DNA from: an uncultured Cuneatibacter sp.
GTDB taxonomy: Bacteria; Bacillota; Clostridia; Lachnospirales; Lachnospiraceae
DNA length: 64,000 bases
Direction: 5' to 3'
NCBI GenBank assembly: GCA_934234215.1
Contig: CAKQHB010000001.1
Location: 62,001 to 126,000 of the forward strand
A program made the translations under genes and the position numbers. The stretch's first letter is position 1; every line of letters begins with the position of its first letter. Shown piece after piece: positions 1 through 9,370 of this stretch. The notes below the pieces were generated by a model. That model was not told the DNA's origin. It worked only from the letters and a program-made list of their open reading frames with translations, and made no database searches.

Positions 1-1834
1 CGATGTGGAATGCCATTTCACTGGAATCGACTTCATGGTAAGATCCATCGTATACATTTGCATGTACACCCAGAACCGGGAATCCACCCAGGATACCTGC
101 CTGAGCAGCTTCCTGAATACCTTCACCTACAGCCGGGATGTATTCCTTCGGAATCGCACCACCAACTACAGAAGACTCGAATAACAGTGTAGGCGGATCA
201 TTGATCAGGATGTTAGCCTTCGGGTCGAAATCAAACTTCTCGCAGTTTGCTTCCAGAGGCTCGAAGTGAACCTTACAATGTCCGTACTGACCACGTCCAC
301 CGGACTGCTTAGCGTACTTACTGTCGATATCAACAGCCTTGGTGAAGGTTTCCTTGTATGCAACCTGAGGTGCACCAACGTTTGCCTCTACCTTGAACTC
401 ACGCAGCAGACGGTCAACGATAATATCCAGATGAAGCTCACCCATACCGGAGATAATGGTCTGACCGGTTTCCTGATCGGTATGAACACGGAAGGTCGGG
501 TCTTCTTCAGCCAGCTTAGCCAGTGCTTCGCCCATCTTGCTCTGACCAGCTTTGGTCTTAGGCTCGATAGCGATATCGATAACGGGCTCCGGGAACTCCA
601 TGGATTCCAGGATAACCGGATGCTGCTCATCACAGATCGTATCACCGGTAGTTGTAACCTTCAGGCCAACTGCTGCAGCGATATCACCGGAATAAACCTT
701 ATCCAGCTCCGCTCTCTTATTTGCGTGCATCTGAAGGATACGTCCTACACGCTCCTTCTTGTCCTTCGTTGCATTCAGTACGTAAGAACCGGAATTCATG
801 GTACCGGAGTATACGCGGAAGAATGCCAGCTTACCAACGAAGGGGTCGGTCATGATCTTGAATGCCAGAGCAGCGAAAGGCTCCTCATCAGAAGAGTGTC
901 TTTCTACTTCGTTGCCGTCCAGATCGACACCCTTGATAGACGGGATATCGGTAGGAGCCGGCATGTACTCTACGATAGCATCCAGCAGCTTCTGAACACC
1001 CTTGTTACGGTATGCGGTACCGCAGCAAACAGGGATGATAGCAACAGAGATTGTTGCTGCTCTCAGAGCTTTCTTCAGGTCAGCCTCAGAAGGCTCTTCA
1101 CCTTCCAGGTACTGCATCATCAGATCATCATCGGTCTCGCAGATAGCTTCGATCATAGCAGTTCTGTACTCTTCTGCCTGATCCTTCATATCTTCGGGGA
1201 TCTCAGTGATGGTGATGTCTTCACCCTTTTCATCATTATAGATATATGCCTGCATTTCGAACAGGTCAATGATACCTTTGAAATCATCTTCAGCACCAAT
1301 CGGTAACTGAATCGGAACAGCGTTATGACCAAGTCTGGTCTTAATCTGCTCTACAGCCTTGTAGAAATCTGCACCCATGATATCCATCTTGTTGATGAAT
1401 GCCATACGAGGTACGTTGTACTTATCAGCCTGACGCCATACGTTCTCAGACTGAGGCTCTACACCACCCTTTGCACAGAATACGCCGACAGCACCATCAA
1501 GTACACGCAGGGAACGCTCAACTTCTACTGTGAAGTCTACGTGTCCTGGAGTATCGATAATGTTGATACGGTATTCCGGAGCTCCGGGCATCGGCTTTGT
1601 CTCCTTTTCAGGAGTCCAGTGACATGTGGTGGCAGCTGAAGTGATCGTGATACCTCTCTCCTGCTCCTGCTCCATCCAGTCCATGGTAGCAGTACCTTCA
1701 TGAGTATCACCGATCTTGTAGTTAACACCAGTGTAATACAGGATACGCTCAGTCAGTGTGGTCTTACCAGCATCAATATGAGCCATAATTCCGATATTTC
1801 TGGTTCTCTCTAACGGATATTCTCTTCCAGCCAA
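1..1834 (-). CDS. fusA: Elongation factor G, C-terminus cut by window edge
   Basis: Ribosomal translocase GTPase. The P-loop AHIDAGKT is at residues 18-25, followed by the DTPGH and NKMD GTPase motifs and, later, domain IV up to DSSEMAFHI at the window edge. About 611 codons are present; the family is near 700, so roughly 90 C-terminal residues lie outside. The start is a TTG at 1834-1832: it is preceded by AAGGAGG at 8-nt spacing and gives LAGREYPLERTRNIGIMAHID, the canonical N-terminus. It is the last visible gene of rpsL-rpsG-fusA, 24 nt after rpsG. tuf would be expected next but is not in view. Identification is certain; the TTG start is well supported by the ribosome binding site. Confidence 0.97.
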   Translation of the reverse strand, partial: MAGREYPLERTRNIGIMAHIDAGKTTLTERILYYTGVNYKIGDTHEGTATMDWMEQEQERGITITSAATTCHWTPEKETKPMPGAPEYRINIIDTPGHVDFTVEVERSLRVLDGAVGVFCAKGGVEPQSENVWRQADKYNVPRMAFINKMDIMGADFYKAVEQIKTRLGHNAVPIQLPIGAEDDFKGIIDLFEMQAYIYNDEKGEDITITEIPEDMKDQAEEYRTAMIEAICETDDDLMMQYLEGEEPSEADLKKALRAATISVAIIPVCCGTAYRNKGVQKLLDAIVEYMPAPTDIPSIKGVDLDGNEVERHSSDEEPFAALAFKIMTDPFVGKLAFFRVYSGTMNSGSYVLNATKDKKERVGRILQMHANKRAELDKVYSGDIAAAVGLKVTTTGDTICDEQHPVILESMEFPEPVIDIAIEPKTKAGQSKMGEALAKLAEEDPTFRVHTDQETGQTIISGMGELHLDIIVDRLLREFKVEANVGAPQVAYKETFTKAVDIDSKYAKQSGGRGQYGHCKVHFEPLEANCEKFDFDPKANILINDPPTLLFESSVVGGAIPKEYIPAVGEGIQEAAQAGILGGFPVLGVHANVYDGSYHEVDSSEMAFHI

Positions 1835-1858
1835 GGTTGTTTCCTCCTTCTTTCCAGA

Positions 1859-2329
1859 TTAGAAACGATAGTGAGCAAACGCCTTGTTTGCTTCTGCCAT
1901 CTTGTGCATGTCTTCTTTTCTCTTTACAGCAGAACCGGTATTGTTTGCTGCATCCATAAGCTCGTTAGCCAGTCTCTCTTCCATGGTCTTCTCGCCTCTC
2001 TTACGGGAGAACATAGTCAACCAACGAAGTCCGAGTGCCTGTCTTCTTTCAGGCTTAACTTCGATCGGCACCTGGTAAGTTGCACCGCCGACACGCTTTG
2101 CCTTAACTTCCAGAACAGGCATTACGTTGTTCATAGCTTCCTCGAAAACGTCCAGTGCGGGCTTGCCGGTCTTCTCTTCAACCTGAGCAAATGCACCGTA
2201 AACGATCTTCTGGGCAACCCCTTTCTTGCCGTCTAACATAATGTTGTTGATCAGCTTTGTAACAACCTTATTGTTGTACATGGGATCTGCCAACACATCT
2301 CTCTTTTGGGTATGTCCTTTACGTGGCAC
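1859..2329 (-). CDS. rpsG: 30S ribosomal protein S7
   Basis: Primary 16S rRNA-binding protein of the 30S head. It has the normal bacterial length of 156 residues and opens MPRKGHTQKRDVLADP, with the conserved GGATYQVPIEV and ALRW-like segment (GLRWLTMFSRKRGEKTM). The start codon is GTG at 2329, with AAGGAGGG upstream. It lies between rpsL and fusA in the usual str-operon order. S7 is the autogenous regulator of this operon in E. coli; whether that holds here cannot be read from the sequence. Confidence 0.97.
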   Translation of the reverse strand: MPRKGHTQKRDVLADPMYNNKVVTKLINNIMLDGKKGVAQKIVYGAFAQVEEKTGKPALDVFEEAMNNVMPVLEVKAKRVGGATYQVPIEVKPERRQALGLRWLTMFSRKRGEKTMEERLANELMDAANNTGSAVKRKEDMHKMAEANKAFAHYRF

Positions 2330-2541
2330 GTTACTTCCCTCCTTAATTATTCATTAAATCACAGGTACTCACATTGTCGTCTGTGTTCGTGCGCGGTTCT
2401 TGTGTCATATAAATATTCCTGCAACCGTCAGGAGCTTATAAGTTCGAATGCCGGCACTAATGCGTGACAGTTTCCCGTCACGTCGTGTTTTTTGGCTTAT
2501 CAGCCAGAAAGTGACTGAATCAGATATCTTTTTGAAAAGAA
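2330..2541 (-). other. rpsL-rpsG intercistronic region
   Basis: 212 nt without a plausible gene, long for an rpsL-rpsG gap. Read on the minus strand it contains two small hairpins just after rpsL: TGGCT-gat-AAGCCA followed by A6, and CGTGAC-(8 nt)-GTCACG. The first could be a weak terminator or processing site that sets the rpsL:rpsG ratio. No separate promoter is convincing. Confidence 0.4.
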
Positions 2542-2955
2542 TTACTTCTTCGGTCTCTTAGCACCGTACTTAGAACGGGCCTGCTTTCTGTTTGCAACAC
2601 CTGCGGTATCCAGTGTACCTCTGATGATGTGGTAACGGGTACCAGGCAGATCCTTAACTCTACCACCTCTGATCAGAACAACGCTGTGCTCCTGCAGATT
2701 GTGACCTTCACCGGGAATGTAGCTTGTTACTTCGATTCCGTTAGAAAGACGTACTCTGGCGATCTTTCTCAGTGCGGAGTTAGGCTTCTTAGGTGTAGCA
2801 GTTTTAACAGCTGTGCACACACCTCTCTTCTGAGGAGCGGACAGGTCTGTGGTCTTCTTCTTTAAAGAGTTGTAACCGTGCTGCAGAGCAGGAGCGGTAG
2901 ACTTAACTGCTGCTGTCTGTCTTCCCTTTCTTACTAACTGATTAAATGTAGGCAT
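2542..2955 (-). CDS. rpsL: 30S ribosomal protein S12
   Basis: Decoding-centre protein of the 30S subunit. The start is the ATG at 2955, giving MPTFNQLVRKGR; it follows AGGAGGTGAATCG. A longer frame from 2982 adds nine residues that no S12 has. The product is 137 residues. The streptomycin-contact segments are wild type: PKKPNSALRK and GRVKDLPG keep their lysines, so no rpsL resistance mutation is present. First gene of the str operon. Confidence 0.97.
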   Translation of the reverse strand: MPTFNQLVRKGRQTAAVKSTAPALQHGYNSLKKKTTDLSAPQKRGVCTAVKTATPKKPNSALRKIARVRLSNGIEVTSYIPGEGHNLQEHSVVLIRGGRVKDLPGTRYHIIRGTLDTAGVANRKQARSKYGAKRPKK

Positions 2956-3040
2956 TCGATTCACCTCCTGTCGATGTGACAATAATTCGTTTTCTTACGA
3001 TCTCTGTGTCTCTCAGCGGTTGTCCGAAAAACATAGAAAA

Positions 3041-3062
3041 GGCGCACTTCAAACCATGCGCC
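3041..3062 (-). promoter_or_regulatory. 5' hairpin in the str operon leader
   Basis: On the minus strand GGCGCA-(10 nt)-TGCGCC is followed by TTTTC. It begins within a base or two of the predicted start site of the rpsL promoter, so the transcript would start inside the stem. It could be an mRNA-stabilising 5' stem or a weak attenuator. Confidence 0.6.
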
Positions 3063-3067
3063 TTATT

Positions 3068-3096
3068 ATTATATCTATGCACTTGTTGGATGTCAA
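3068..3096 (-). promoter_or_regulatory. Sigma-A promoter of rpsL-rpsG-fusA
   Basis: Minus strand TTGACA (3096-3091), exact 17-nt spacer, TATAAT (3073-3068). Both hexamers are perfect consensus, as expected for a ribosomal-protein operon. The predicted start is about 3061-3062, about 105 nt upstream of the rpsL ATG. Confidence 0.9.
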
Positions 3097-3107
3097 GCTA
3101 TTTTTTC

Positions 3108-3129
3108 AAAAAAATCACGCAAATTCGTG
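3108..3129 (-). terminator. Weak terminator after the membrane glycosyltransferase
   Basis: On the minus strand CACG-AATTTG-CGTG is followed by seven T. The stem is only four pairs, but it lies between the stop of the 3146 gene and the str promoter, where termination would be expected. Confidence 0.4.
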
Positions 3130-3145
3130 CTTTGACGCCTCTTTT

Positions 3146-5191
3146 TCAGTGGGACGCTTCCTCTTTGACCTGAAACAGTCCGTAACACACATCCGCTGCC
3201 AGAGCTTGTCCGTTCACTGCGGCTTCCGTCTTGCTGTTTTCGTCCTGCGTGCCGTACAGCGTCAGCGTCGTCGTTTCGGACAGACTGTCGATTGTAAGCT
3301 CCAGCGTGTATGTCTTTCCCTTCTCAAAGGTCACCGGCTCTGTCTCCAGATAATAAAAGCCTTCTGCTTTCCAGCCCCGAAAGTCCGTCTCACAGGATGC
3401 CAGCTCCGTGCCATCTCCCGCCAGCACACGCAATGTTCCGGAAATGCCGCCAAGATCCGCGCAGCTGTTCACCAGCAGTCCAAAACAATCCGCTTCCTCA
3501 CCGTCTCCCGTCACACTCTGCGTCAGCACATCACCGGGATGCAGCACGAGCTGACTGTCTGCATCATCGTAAATGCGCACACTGTCGTACCGTCCGCCGC
3601 ACAGCTCCTGCGCTTCTTGATAGTAGTCTTTTCTCGCGTACAGTTCCGGACAACTGGGCAGGTATAAACACTCATACGCTTCGTGTAAATAATTCCACAC
3701 TTCCGGTGCATAGTCCTTCAATTCATAGCCCCATGTCTGATAATTCGGATTGAAAATCATAACGCGAGGGGCATCCTCCTCCAACGTCTCCAGAATCTGC
3801 TCTTCATATGCCTCATAGGTCCACGGCACATTCACCGGCAGATTCAGATTGCAGCGCCTTGCATTAACACCGTGGTAAAAATCTACCGTTGCAAACAGTA
3901 CATCTTCGTCCTCGTCCGTGAGTAACTGCAGATACTGCTCGTAAGTATCTTCTCCCGGATGCATCTGCGCATTCCATTCCGATGCCAGCATCTTAGTACG
4001 GGGAATCGTCTGCACATAAGGAAGCGCCAGAACAAGCATACTTCCACAAACAAATACGATCCCGACCAGCTTTTCCACATTTTTTGACTTCTTGTGCGCA
4101 TTGCATGTGAAATTTGTATAATCCGCAAGCAGGCTTGCAAACATACACAGACTGACTGCATAATATGGAAGCGCATGGAAGACGCTTCCGAAACCGCGGC
4201 TTCCCACCCACACGGTGAATACCGCCAGCACGATCGCCTGCCATTTTGATTTGCGGAAGGTGTGAACAAAGAACACGATGTTCACGGCATAGCAAAGCAA
4301 TTCTTTCGCATACTGCAATTTGTGCGCCATGAGGTTTGTTGTGATCTCGATGAGATATTTTCCGTATGTCACAAACGGATCCACAAACGCTCCCAGGGTG
4401 CTGGAGCCGTATCCGGAATATTTCGGATAATATTTTGTATTCAGGGTGAAGGCTCCCAGGATCATGTCACCGAGATGTCCTGTTACCGCATAGTAGCCGA
4501 CCCACACAAGCAGCGGTACAAGTACCAATGCCAGCAGCAGAGCATATTTTCGAAAGAAATGTCCTACGGCCACACCAAGCTTCTGATGACTGCGGCAGCT
4601 TTCGCCTGCCTCTGCGCCGATGACACCCACGAGGATTGCGAAGATGCCGAAGGCTGACACGAACGCACTGCCGAAGGACAGCAAAATCGCAGCGGCCACC
4701 CACACAGACATTTTCCAGTCTACACGTTTTATGTCATAATAGCGGCAAAATTCCAGAAACAGTACCGCCATGCCAAACGCCTGCAGCTGATCCGACAATA
4801 CACACACATTGTACTCGCCGATCATATTCGTGACATACAGCACCGGCAGACTCAATCCGCCGATCACACCCAGGCGATCCCGGTTGCGCACATATAACAG
4901 CGCCCACAGCACTGCAAACAGCACATAAAAATACAGGCGGAACTGCAGCATATTGCCCGCGCCAAGCATGGAAAACAGTCCGCAAATATAATACAAAAGC
5001 GGCATGTGCTGAGAGGTGAAATCCACATAAATCTTTTTGCCCGCCGCTACACTCATGCCGGCAAGGAAGTTGTCCGCCTCATCGGTAAAGTATAGAAACT
5101 CCGTACTGTTTACCAGCAGCAAAAGAAGCAGCAGTATAAACAAACCTGCCGCTTCGATCCAATATCGTCCGTTGTTCTGATGTTTTTTCAT
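3146..5191 (-). CDS. Polytopic membrane protein, GT-C glycosyltransferase-like
   Basis: 681 residues. The N-terminal two-thirds alternates hydrophobic helices (first at about 10-28) with short loops. The first long loop carries FTDEADN, an acidic pair in the place where GT-C enzymes hold their catalytic or metal-binding acidic residue. The last roughly 250 residues are soluble and beta-rich, as expected for an extracytoplasmic domain. It overlaps the upstream GT2 gene by 4 nt (ATGA) and has its own GAGGG site, so the two are translationally coupled. A GT2 enzyme that loads a polyprenyl phosphate and a GT-C that transfers from it is a common pairing in wall or surface glycan decoration. Specific family and substrate are inferred only. 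Confidence 0.6.
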   Translation of the reverse strand: MKKHQNNGRYWIEAAGLFILLLLLLLVNSTEFLYFTDEADNFLAGMSVAAGKKIYVDFTSQHMPLLYYICGLFSMLGAGNMLQFRLYFYVLFAVLWALLYVRNRDRLGVIGGLSLPVLYVTNMIGEYNVCVLSDQLQAFGMAVLFLEFCRYYDIKRVDWKMSVWVAAAILLSFGSAFVSAFGIFAILVGVIGAEAGESCRSHQKLGVAVGHFFRKYALLLALVLVPLLVWVGYYAVTGHLGDMILGAFTLNTKYYPKYSGYGSSTLGAFVDPFVTYGKYLIEITTNLMAHKLQYAKELLCYAVNIVFFVHTFRKSKWQAIVLAVFTVWVGSRGFGSVFHALPYYAVSLCMFASLLADYTNFTCNAHKKSKNVEKLVGIVFVCGSMLVLALPYVQTIPRTKMLASEWNAQMHPGEDTYEQYLQLLTDEDEDVLFATVDFYHGVNARRCNLNLPVNVPWTYEAYEEQILETLEEDAPRVMIFNPNYQTWGYELKDYAPEVWNYLHEAYECLYLPSCPELYARKDYYQEAQELCGGRYDSVRIYDDADSQLVLHPGDVLTQSVTGDGEEADCFGLLVNSCADLGGISGTLRVLAGDGTELASCETDFRGWKAEGFYYLETEPVTFEKGKTYTLELTIDSLSETTTLTLYGTQDENSKTEAAVNGQALAADVCYGLFQVKEEASH

Positions 5192-6159
5192 TCTCGTCCC
5201 TCATAAGCGCCACGTTCCCGCTTTCCGCAAGTCTGCGAGATGATGTAGCGCGGTCTGCCTTTGATCTCTTCGTAGATCCGGGCGATGTAGTAACCGATAA
5301 TGCCAAGGCTGATCATGATGATACTACTGGCAAACAGCAAAACCAGGATAACCGTCGTAAATCCGCCCAGCGCACGACCTGTAAATTTTTGTACGAGTGC
5401 TATGACACTCAGGACACAGGACAGCACCAGCATGACGATGCCAAGAATCGTGATAACCTGCATCGGGGCGGTGGAAAACGATGTAATGTTATTCACCGCG
5501 TATTTCACAAGTGCCCTTGTAGACCATTTCGACTCGCCCGCCTCGCGCTCCTGCACATCGAATTCCACCTCGGTCGTGCGGAAGCCGACCCAGGACGACA
5601 TCGCGCGGAAAAAGGCATTGCGCTCCGGCATGCGGATCAGCGCATCCACAACCTTGCGATCCAATAATTTGAAATCGGATGCGCTCGCCATATCAAATCC
5701 CGTCGCGGCGCTGATGAGCGAATAAAAAATCTTCGCTGCCAGTCCATGCACAGCACTCTCCTCACCGCGGCTGCTCTTGCGCCCCTCGATGACTTCATAG
5801 CCCTGTTCCCACAGCTGATACATCTCCACCAGTTTTTCCGGCGGATGCTGTAGATCGCAGTCAATCACCGCACAGCAATCGCCGGATGCCTGCTCCAGTC
5901 CTGCCATGATCGCCGCCTCTTTGCCAAAGTTCCGGGAAAAATGCACGCCTCGCACCTCGTCATACAGCGCACTGGCTTTCTGGATCTGCTGCCAGGTCTG
6001 ATCCGAAGATCCATCATCCACAAACAGCAGTTCACAGGGAATGCCGGCATCTCTCAGAATATCGCCAATCACCTTCGCCGTTCGCGGAATCATCTGTTCT
6101 TCATTATAAGAAGGAATCACAACTGATAATTTGCTTTGTCTCTCCAACTTAATCTCCAT
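5188..6159 (-). CDS. GT2 glycosyltransferase, GtrB/DPM1-like, membrane anchored
   Basis: Family 2 transferase likely to move a sugar from a nucleotide donor onto undecaprenyl phosphate. From the ATG at 6159 it is 323 residues: KLSVVIPSYNEE near the start, LLFVDDGSSD and VIDCDLQHPPE (DXD-type, donor and metal binding), then two C-terminal membrane helices (about 235-260 and 270-295). The longer frame to 6261 adds Cys/Arg-rich residues read through trmL and is rejected. The chosen start overlaps the trmL end by 11 nt, and the 3' end overlaps the GT-C-like gene by 4 nt. Confidence 0.85.
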   Translation of the reverse strand: MEIKLERQSKLSVVIPSYNEEQMIPRTAKVIGDILRDAGIPCELLFVDDGSSDQTWQQIQKASALYDEVRGVHFSRNFGKEAAIMAGLEQASGDCCAVIDCDLQHPPEKLVEMYQLWEQGYEVIEGRKSSRGEESAVHGLAAKIFYSLISAATGFDMASASDFKLLDRKVVDALIRMPERNAFFRAMSSWVGFRTTEVEFDVQEREAGESKWSTRALVKYAVNNITSFSTAPMQVITILGIVMLVLSCVLSVIALVQKFTGRALGGFTTVILVLLFASSIIMISLGIIGYYIARIYEEIKGRPRYIISQTCGKRERGAYEGRE

Positions 6160-6664
6160 TCTGACCGTCCGTGGAATGCCAGTGCAGACGATGCAGCTCT
6201 CCTTCCGTCTGCATCTGCGCAAAATCGTTCTGACGCAGCGCCTCATACAGCAGCACTGCAACGGAATTGGACAGATTCAGGGAACGGATATTTTCTTTCA
6301 TCGGAATCCGCACGCAGGTATCCTCGTAATCCACGAGAATCTCCTCCGGGATTCCGGCGCTCTCTTTGCCGAACATCAAAAAGCAATCCGGCTCATAAGA
6401 CACATCCGAATAATTCTGATGTGCCTTCGTTGTTGCCATATAGATCTTTGCGCCGGGATTTTTGTCGAGAAAATCCTGAAAATTCTCATATACATGCAGA
6501 TCGAGATCTCTCCAGTAATCCATGCCCGCGCGGCGCAGATGCTTTTCGTCAAGAGAAAAGCCCAGCGGCTTGATAAGGTGCAGACTTGTGCCAGTAGCAA
6601 CACAAGTCCGACCGATATTTCCGGTATTCGCCGGGATCTCCGGCTCATGCAAAACGATATTCAT
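6149..6664 (-). CDS. trmL: tRNA (cytidine/uridine-34 2'-O)-methyltransferase
   Basis: SPOUT-fold enzyme that 2'-O-methylates wobble position 34 of tRNA-Leu species. 171 residues, slightly longer than the usual 155-160. MNIVLHEPEIPANTGNIGRTCVATG is the classic N-terminus; the C-terminal half has the SPOUT knot region FGKESAGIPEEIL and IPMKENIRSLNLSNSVAVLLYEALR. It is 13 nt from the upstream aminotransferase and overlaps the next gene, so it is in the same operon. Confidence 0.95.
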   Translation of the reverse strand: MNIVLHEPEIPANTGNIGRTCVATGTSLHLIKPLGFSLDEKHLRRAGMDYWRDLDLHVYENFQDFLDKNPGAKIYMATTKAHQNYSDVSYEPDCFLMFGKESAGIPEEILVDYEDTCVRIPMKENIRSLNLSNSVAVLLYEALRQNDFAQMQTEGELHRLHWHSTDGQNGD

Positions 6665-6677
6665 AACACTATCTCTC

Positions 6678-7850
6678 TTACTTTTCTGCTTCTAACTTTT
6701 GTACGAAACGTCTCAGACGCTCCAGCGCTTTTTTCAGATTCTCGAGGGAATACGCATAAGAAATACGCAGGAATCCCTCGCCGCAATCGCCAAATGCGGT
6801 TCCCGGCACAACTGCCAGCTTCTCTTCATACAGCAGCCGCGTTGCAAATTCATCCGACGTCATACCGAACTTTTTGATATTTGGGAACACATAAAATGCG
6901 CCCAGCGGTTCAAAGCACTCCAGTCCCATCTCCCGCAAAGAATGCAGCAGGAACCGTCTGCGCTGGTCGTACTCTTCCTTCATGACTGCTACATCGTGAT
7001 CGCCGTTGCGCAGCGCTTCCACACCTGCTTCCTGGCTGGTTGTCGGTGCACACATGATGGCAAACTGGTGGATCTTAATCATCTGCTTCATGATTTCCAC
7101 CGGTGCACAGGCATATCCCAGTCTCCAACCAGTCATCGCGTAAGCTTTGGAAAACCCGTTGATGAGAACGGTACGCTCCTTCATGCCAGGCAGGGAAGCG
7201 ATTGTCACATGTCCCTCGGACCCGTAAGTCAGCTCTGCATAGATCTCGTCAGAAATGACGAACAGATCATGCTCCCGAACGACTTCTGCGATGTCCTCCA
7301 GATCCGCACGGTTCAGGATCGATCCGGTGGGATTGTTCGGGAACGGCAGAATCAGGATCTTTGTTTTCGGCGTGATAGCTGCCAGCAGCTCCTCTTTTGT
7401 CAGACGGAACTGATTCTCTTCTTTCAGGTTGATGAATACCGGCACTGCATCCGCCAGAACCGCGCAGGGTTCATAGGAAACATAGCTGGGCTGCGGAATC
7501 AGCACCTCATCACCGGGGTCTACCATCGCACGAAGCGCAACGTCGATGGCTTCACTGCCACCGATCGTAACCATCACTTCATCCTTGGGGTTGTACTCCA
7601 CGTCGAAACGGCGTTTGAGATAATTGCAGATTTCTTCTTTTAATTCCTTCATACCGGCATTAGACGTATAGTGGGTGCGTCCGCTCTCCAGCGAATAAAT
7701 ACCCTCCTCGCGAATGTGCCACGGAGTATCAAAATCCGGTTCGCCCACGCCGAGGGAGATTGCTCCCTCCATGTCATTGACAATATCAAAAAACTTTCGG
7801 ATTCCGGACGGCTTAATCATCGTTACTTTGCTGCTCAGTGGATTTCTCAT
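6678..7850 (-). CDS. Class I/II PLP-dependent aminotransferase
   Basis: 390-residue fold-type I aminotransferase of the AspC/PatA kind. Visible features: LGVGEPDFDTP near residue 35, the HYTSNAG substrate loop, FPNNPTGS, and the PLP lysine in NGFSKAYAMTGWRLGY. The start overlaps the stop of the upstream Lrp-type regulator by 4 nt (ATGA). Pairing of an Lrp/AsnC regulator with an aminotransferase is recurrent in Clostridia and suggests control by an amino acid. The substrate (aspartate, aromatic or branched-chain) cannot be told from sequence alone. Confidence 0.93.
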   Translation of the reverse strand: MRNPLSSKVTMIKPSGIRKFFDIVNDMEGAISLGVGEPDFDTPWHIREEGIYSLESGRTHYTSNAGMKELKEEICNYLKRRFDVEYNPKDEVMVTIGGSEAIDVALRAMVDPGDEVLIPQPSYVSYEPCAVLADAVPVFINLKEENQFRLTKEELLAAITPKTKILILPFPNNPTGSILNRADLEDIAEVVREHDLFVISDEIYAELTYGSEGHVTIASLPGMKERTVLINGFSKAYAMTGWRLGYACAPVEIMKQMIKIHQFAIMCAPTTSQEAGVEALRNGDHDVAVMKEEYDQRRRFLLHSLREMGLECFEPLGAFYVFPNIKKFGMTSDEFATRLLYEEKLAVVPGTAFGDCGEGFLRISYAYSLENLKKALERLRRFVQKLEAEK

Positions 7851-8353
7851 GGTGTCACCAGTATCCTCTCATCTTCTTTTTTCTCTGCCAGTACGGTTCC
7901 GTGATCTTTGTATTTTTTCAGAACGAAGTGCGTTGCAGTGCTGAGAACGCCGTCGATGGTTGCCAGACGGCTGGACACAAACTGTGCCACCTCTTTCATC
8001 GTCGTCTCCTCGATGATGACAGTGAAATCGTAAGCACCGGACATCAGATAAACCGCATTGACTTCGCTGTAGTTGTAGATGCGCTCTGCCATCTTGTCAA
8101 AGCCCATGCCGCGCTGAGGTGCAACGCGCACTTCGATCAATGCCGTCACCTTCTCTTTGGAAGTGTTGTCCCAGTTGATCAGAGTGTGATAGCCGCAGAT
8201 CACATGGCGCTCTTCCATGTCCGTCAATGCATTTGCAACGTCTACTTCATTCTCACCCAATAAAATCGCCAGCTCTTTCACATCGATTCGGCTGTTTTTC
8301 TCGATAATGGTTAAAATCTTTTCTTCAATCATCTTGTCCATGGTTTTCTCCAA
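7847..8353 (-). CDS. Lrp/AsnC-family transcriptional regulator
   Basis: 168 residues: N-terminal helix-turn-helix (IDVKELAILLGENEVDVANALTDMEERHVI, about 23-52), then a RAM-type ligand domain (KVTALIEVRV to YLMSGAYDFTVIIE). Such proteins sense amino acids and usually control adjacent transport or transamination genes. The aminotransferase overlaps it by 4 nt and is the likely target or partner. An alternative start 12 nt downstream (MDKMIEEK) is possible. Confidence 0.92.
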   Translation of the reverse strand: MEKTMDKMIEEKILTIIEKNSRIDVKELAILLGENEVDVANALTDMEERHVICGYHTLINWDNTSKEKVTALIEVRVAPQRGMGFDKMAERIYNYSEVNAVYLMSGAYDFTVIIEETTMKEVAQFVSSRLATIDGVLSTATHFVLKKYKDHGTVLAEKKEDERILVTP

Positions 8354-8365
8354 TTCTATGTGTTG

Positions 8366-9328
8366 TCATTTCCATATGGCGTCCTGTCCGGGGCGATCCA
8401 GATACCGGATCTCGTCCTCGTTGTGGAGGATTCTGGCCTTCTCACCGGTGAATGTTCCAATGCGTCTCGCCGGATATCCTGCCTTCGTCAAAATGTCTGC
8501 CAGCGGCTCGCCTTCCCTCGCCGCATACAGCATGAGACCACCGCTCGCCAGCTCGTAAGGATTTTTCTCCAGAAATTCGCAGATTTCTACCGTCTCCTGT
8601 CGAATCGGAATTTGTTTCAGATCCGCCTCGAATCCAAGACCTGCATACTCCGCAAACTCCCATAATGCTCCAAACACGCCGCCTTCTCCACCGTTATGCA
8701 TGGCTATCACACCATGCTGTCCCGCGACTGCAGCCTCCGTTGCCGGAGAAAGTCTGGTAATCATGTCTTCCGCACGCTGCAGGAACGCATCCGTATAATG
8801 CTGTCCCAACAACGCCCGATTGCGATGGGTCAGAAGCGCAGTGCCTTCCATGCCGATCCATCCACTGACGATCAGCTGATCGCCGGGTTTGATTCTGCCC
8901 GGTGTCCACGCAGCGCGACCGCCCACCATCGTTAATGTAGCGATCGGCGCGGCCACTTCTGCCAATGTCGTCGTATGTCCGCCAATCACCTGAATCTCCT
9001 GCTCTTCTGCAAGCTTTGTCAGCTGCTCCATCCATCTGCGCAGCTCCGGTTCCTCACAGGACTCCGGCAATGTCAGTGCTGCTTCCACTCCGACCGGATG
9101 TCCGCCCTCTGCTGCCAGATCGCCGGTCAGCCTTGCCATCATCGCAGGAAGTACCCATTCGTCCTGCAAAACTGCCGTTGTCTCTGTCAGAAGAACATCA
9201 CCGGAAACAAACAGGGCTGCGCTGTCGATTCCGGCTCCCGCTCCCTGCAGGATCGGTGCCTTCGCACGCCCTGTCTGCTTCCAGACGCTTCTCTTTAGGA
9301 TAGAATATGGCAATTTTCCAAGTCGCAT
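8366..9328 (-). CDS. AIR-synthase-related protein, HypE/ThiL-like fold
   Basis: 320 residues from the ATG at 9328 (MRLGKLPYSILKRSVWK), which has AAGGGAG at good spacing; the longer frame from 9382 adds 18 unlikely residues. The N-terminal half holds GAGAGIDSAALFVSGD, the equivalent of the ATP/Mg-binding GDDAA loop, and the C-terminal half has MHNGGEGGVFGALWEFAEYAGLGF, matching the glycine-rich AIRS_C motif. This uncharacterised branch is common in Firmicutes and is distinct from the PurM, ThiL and HypE enzymes. The ligand is unknown. First gene of the six-gene run, 12 nt before the regulator. Confidence 0.8.
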   Translation of the reverse strand: MRLGKLPYSILKRSVWKQTGRAKAPILQGAGAGIDSAALFVSGDVLLTETTAVLQDEWVLPAMMARLTGDLAAEGGHPVGVEAALTLPESCEEPELRRWMEQLTKLAEEQEIQVIGGHTTTLAEVAAPIATLTMVGGRAAWTPGRIKPGDQLIVSGWIGMEGTALLTHRNRALLGQHYTDAFLQRAEDMITRLSPATEAAVAGQHGVIAMHNGGEGGVFGALWEFAEYAGLGFEADLKQIPIRQETVEICEFLEKNPYELASGGLMLYAAREGEPLADILTKAGYPARRIGTFTGEKARILHNEDEIRYLDRPGQDAIWK

Positions 9329-9370
9329 GGCTGCTCCCTTCGATCTCTGATTGATTCGTGATTTTAAGGA

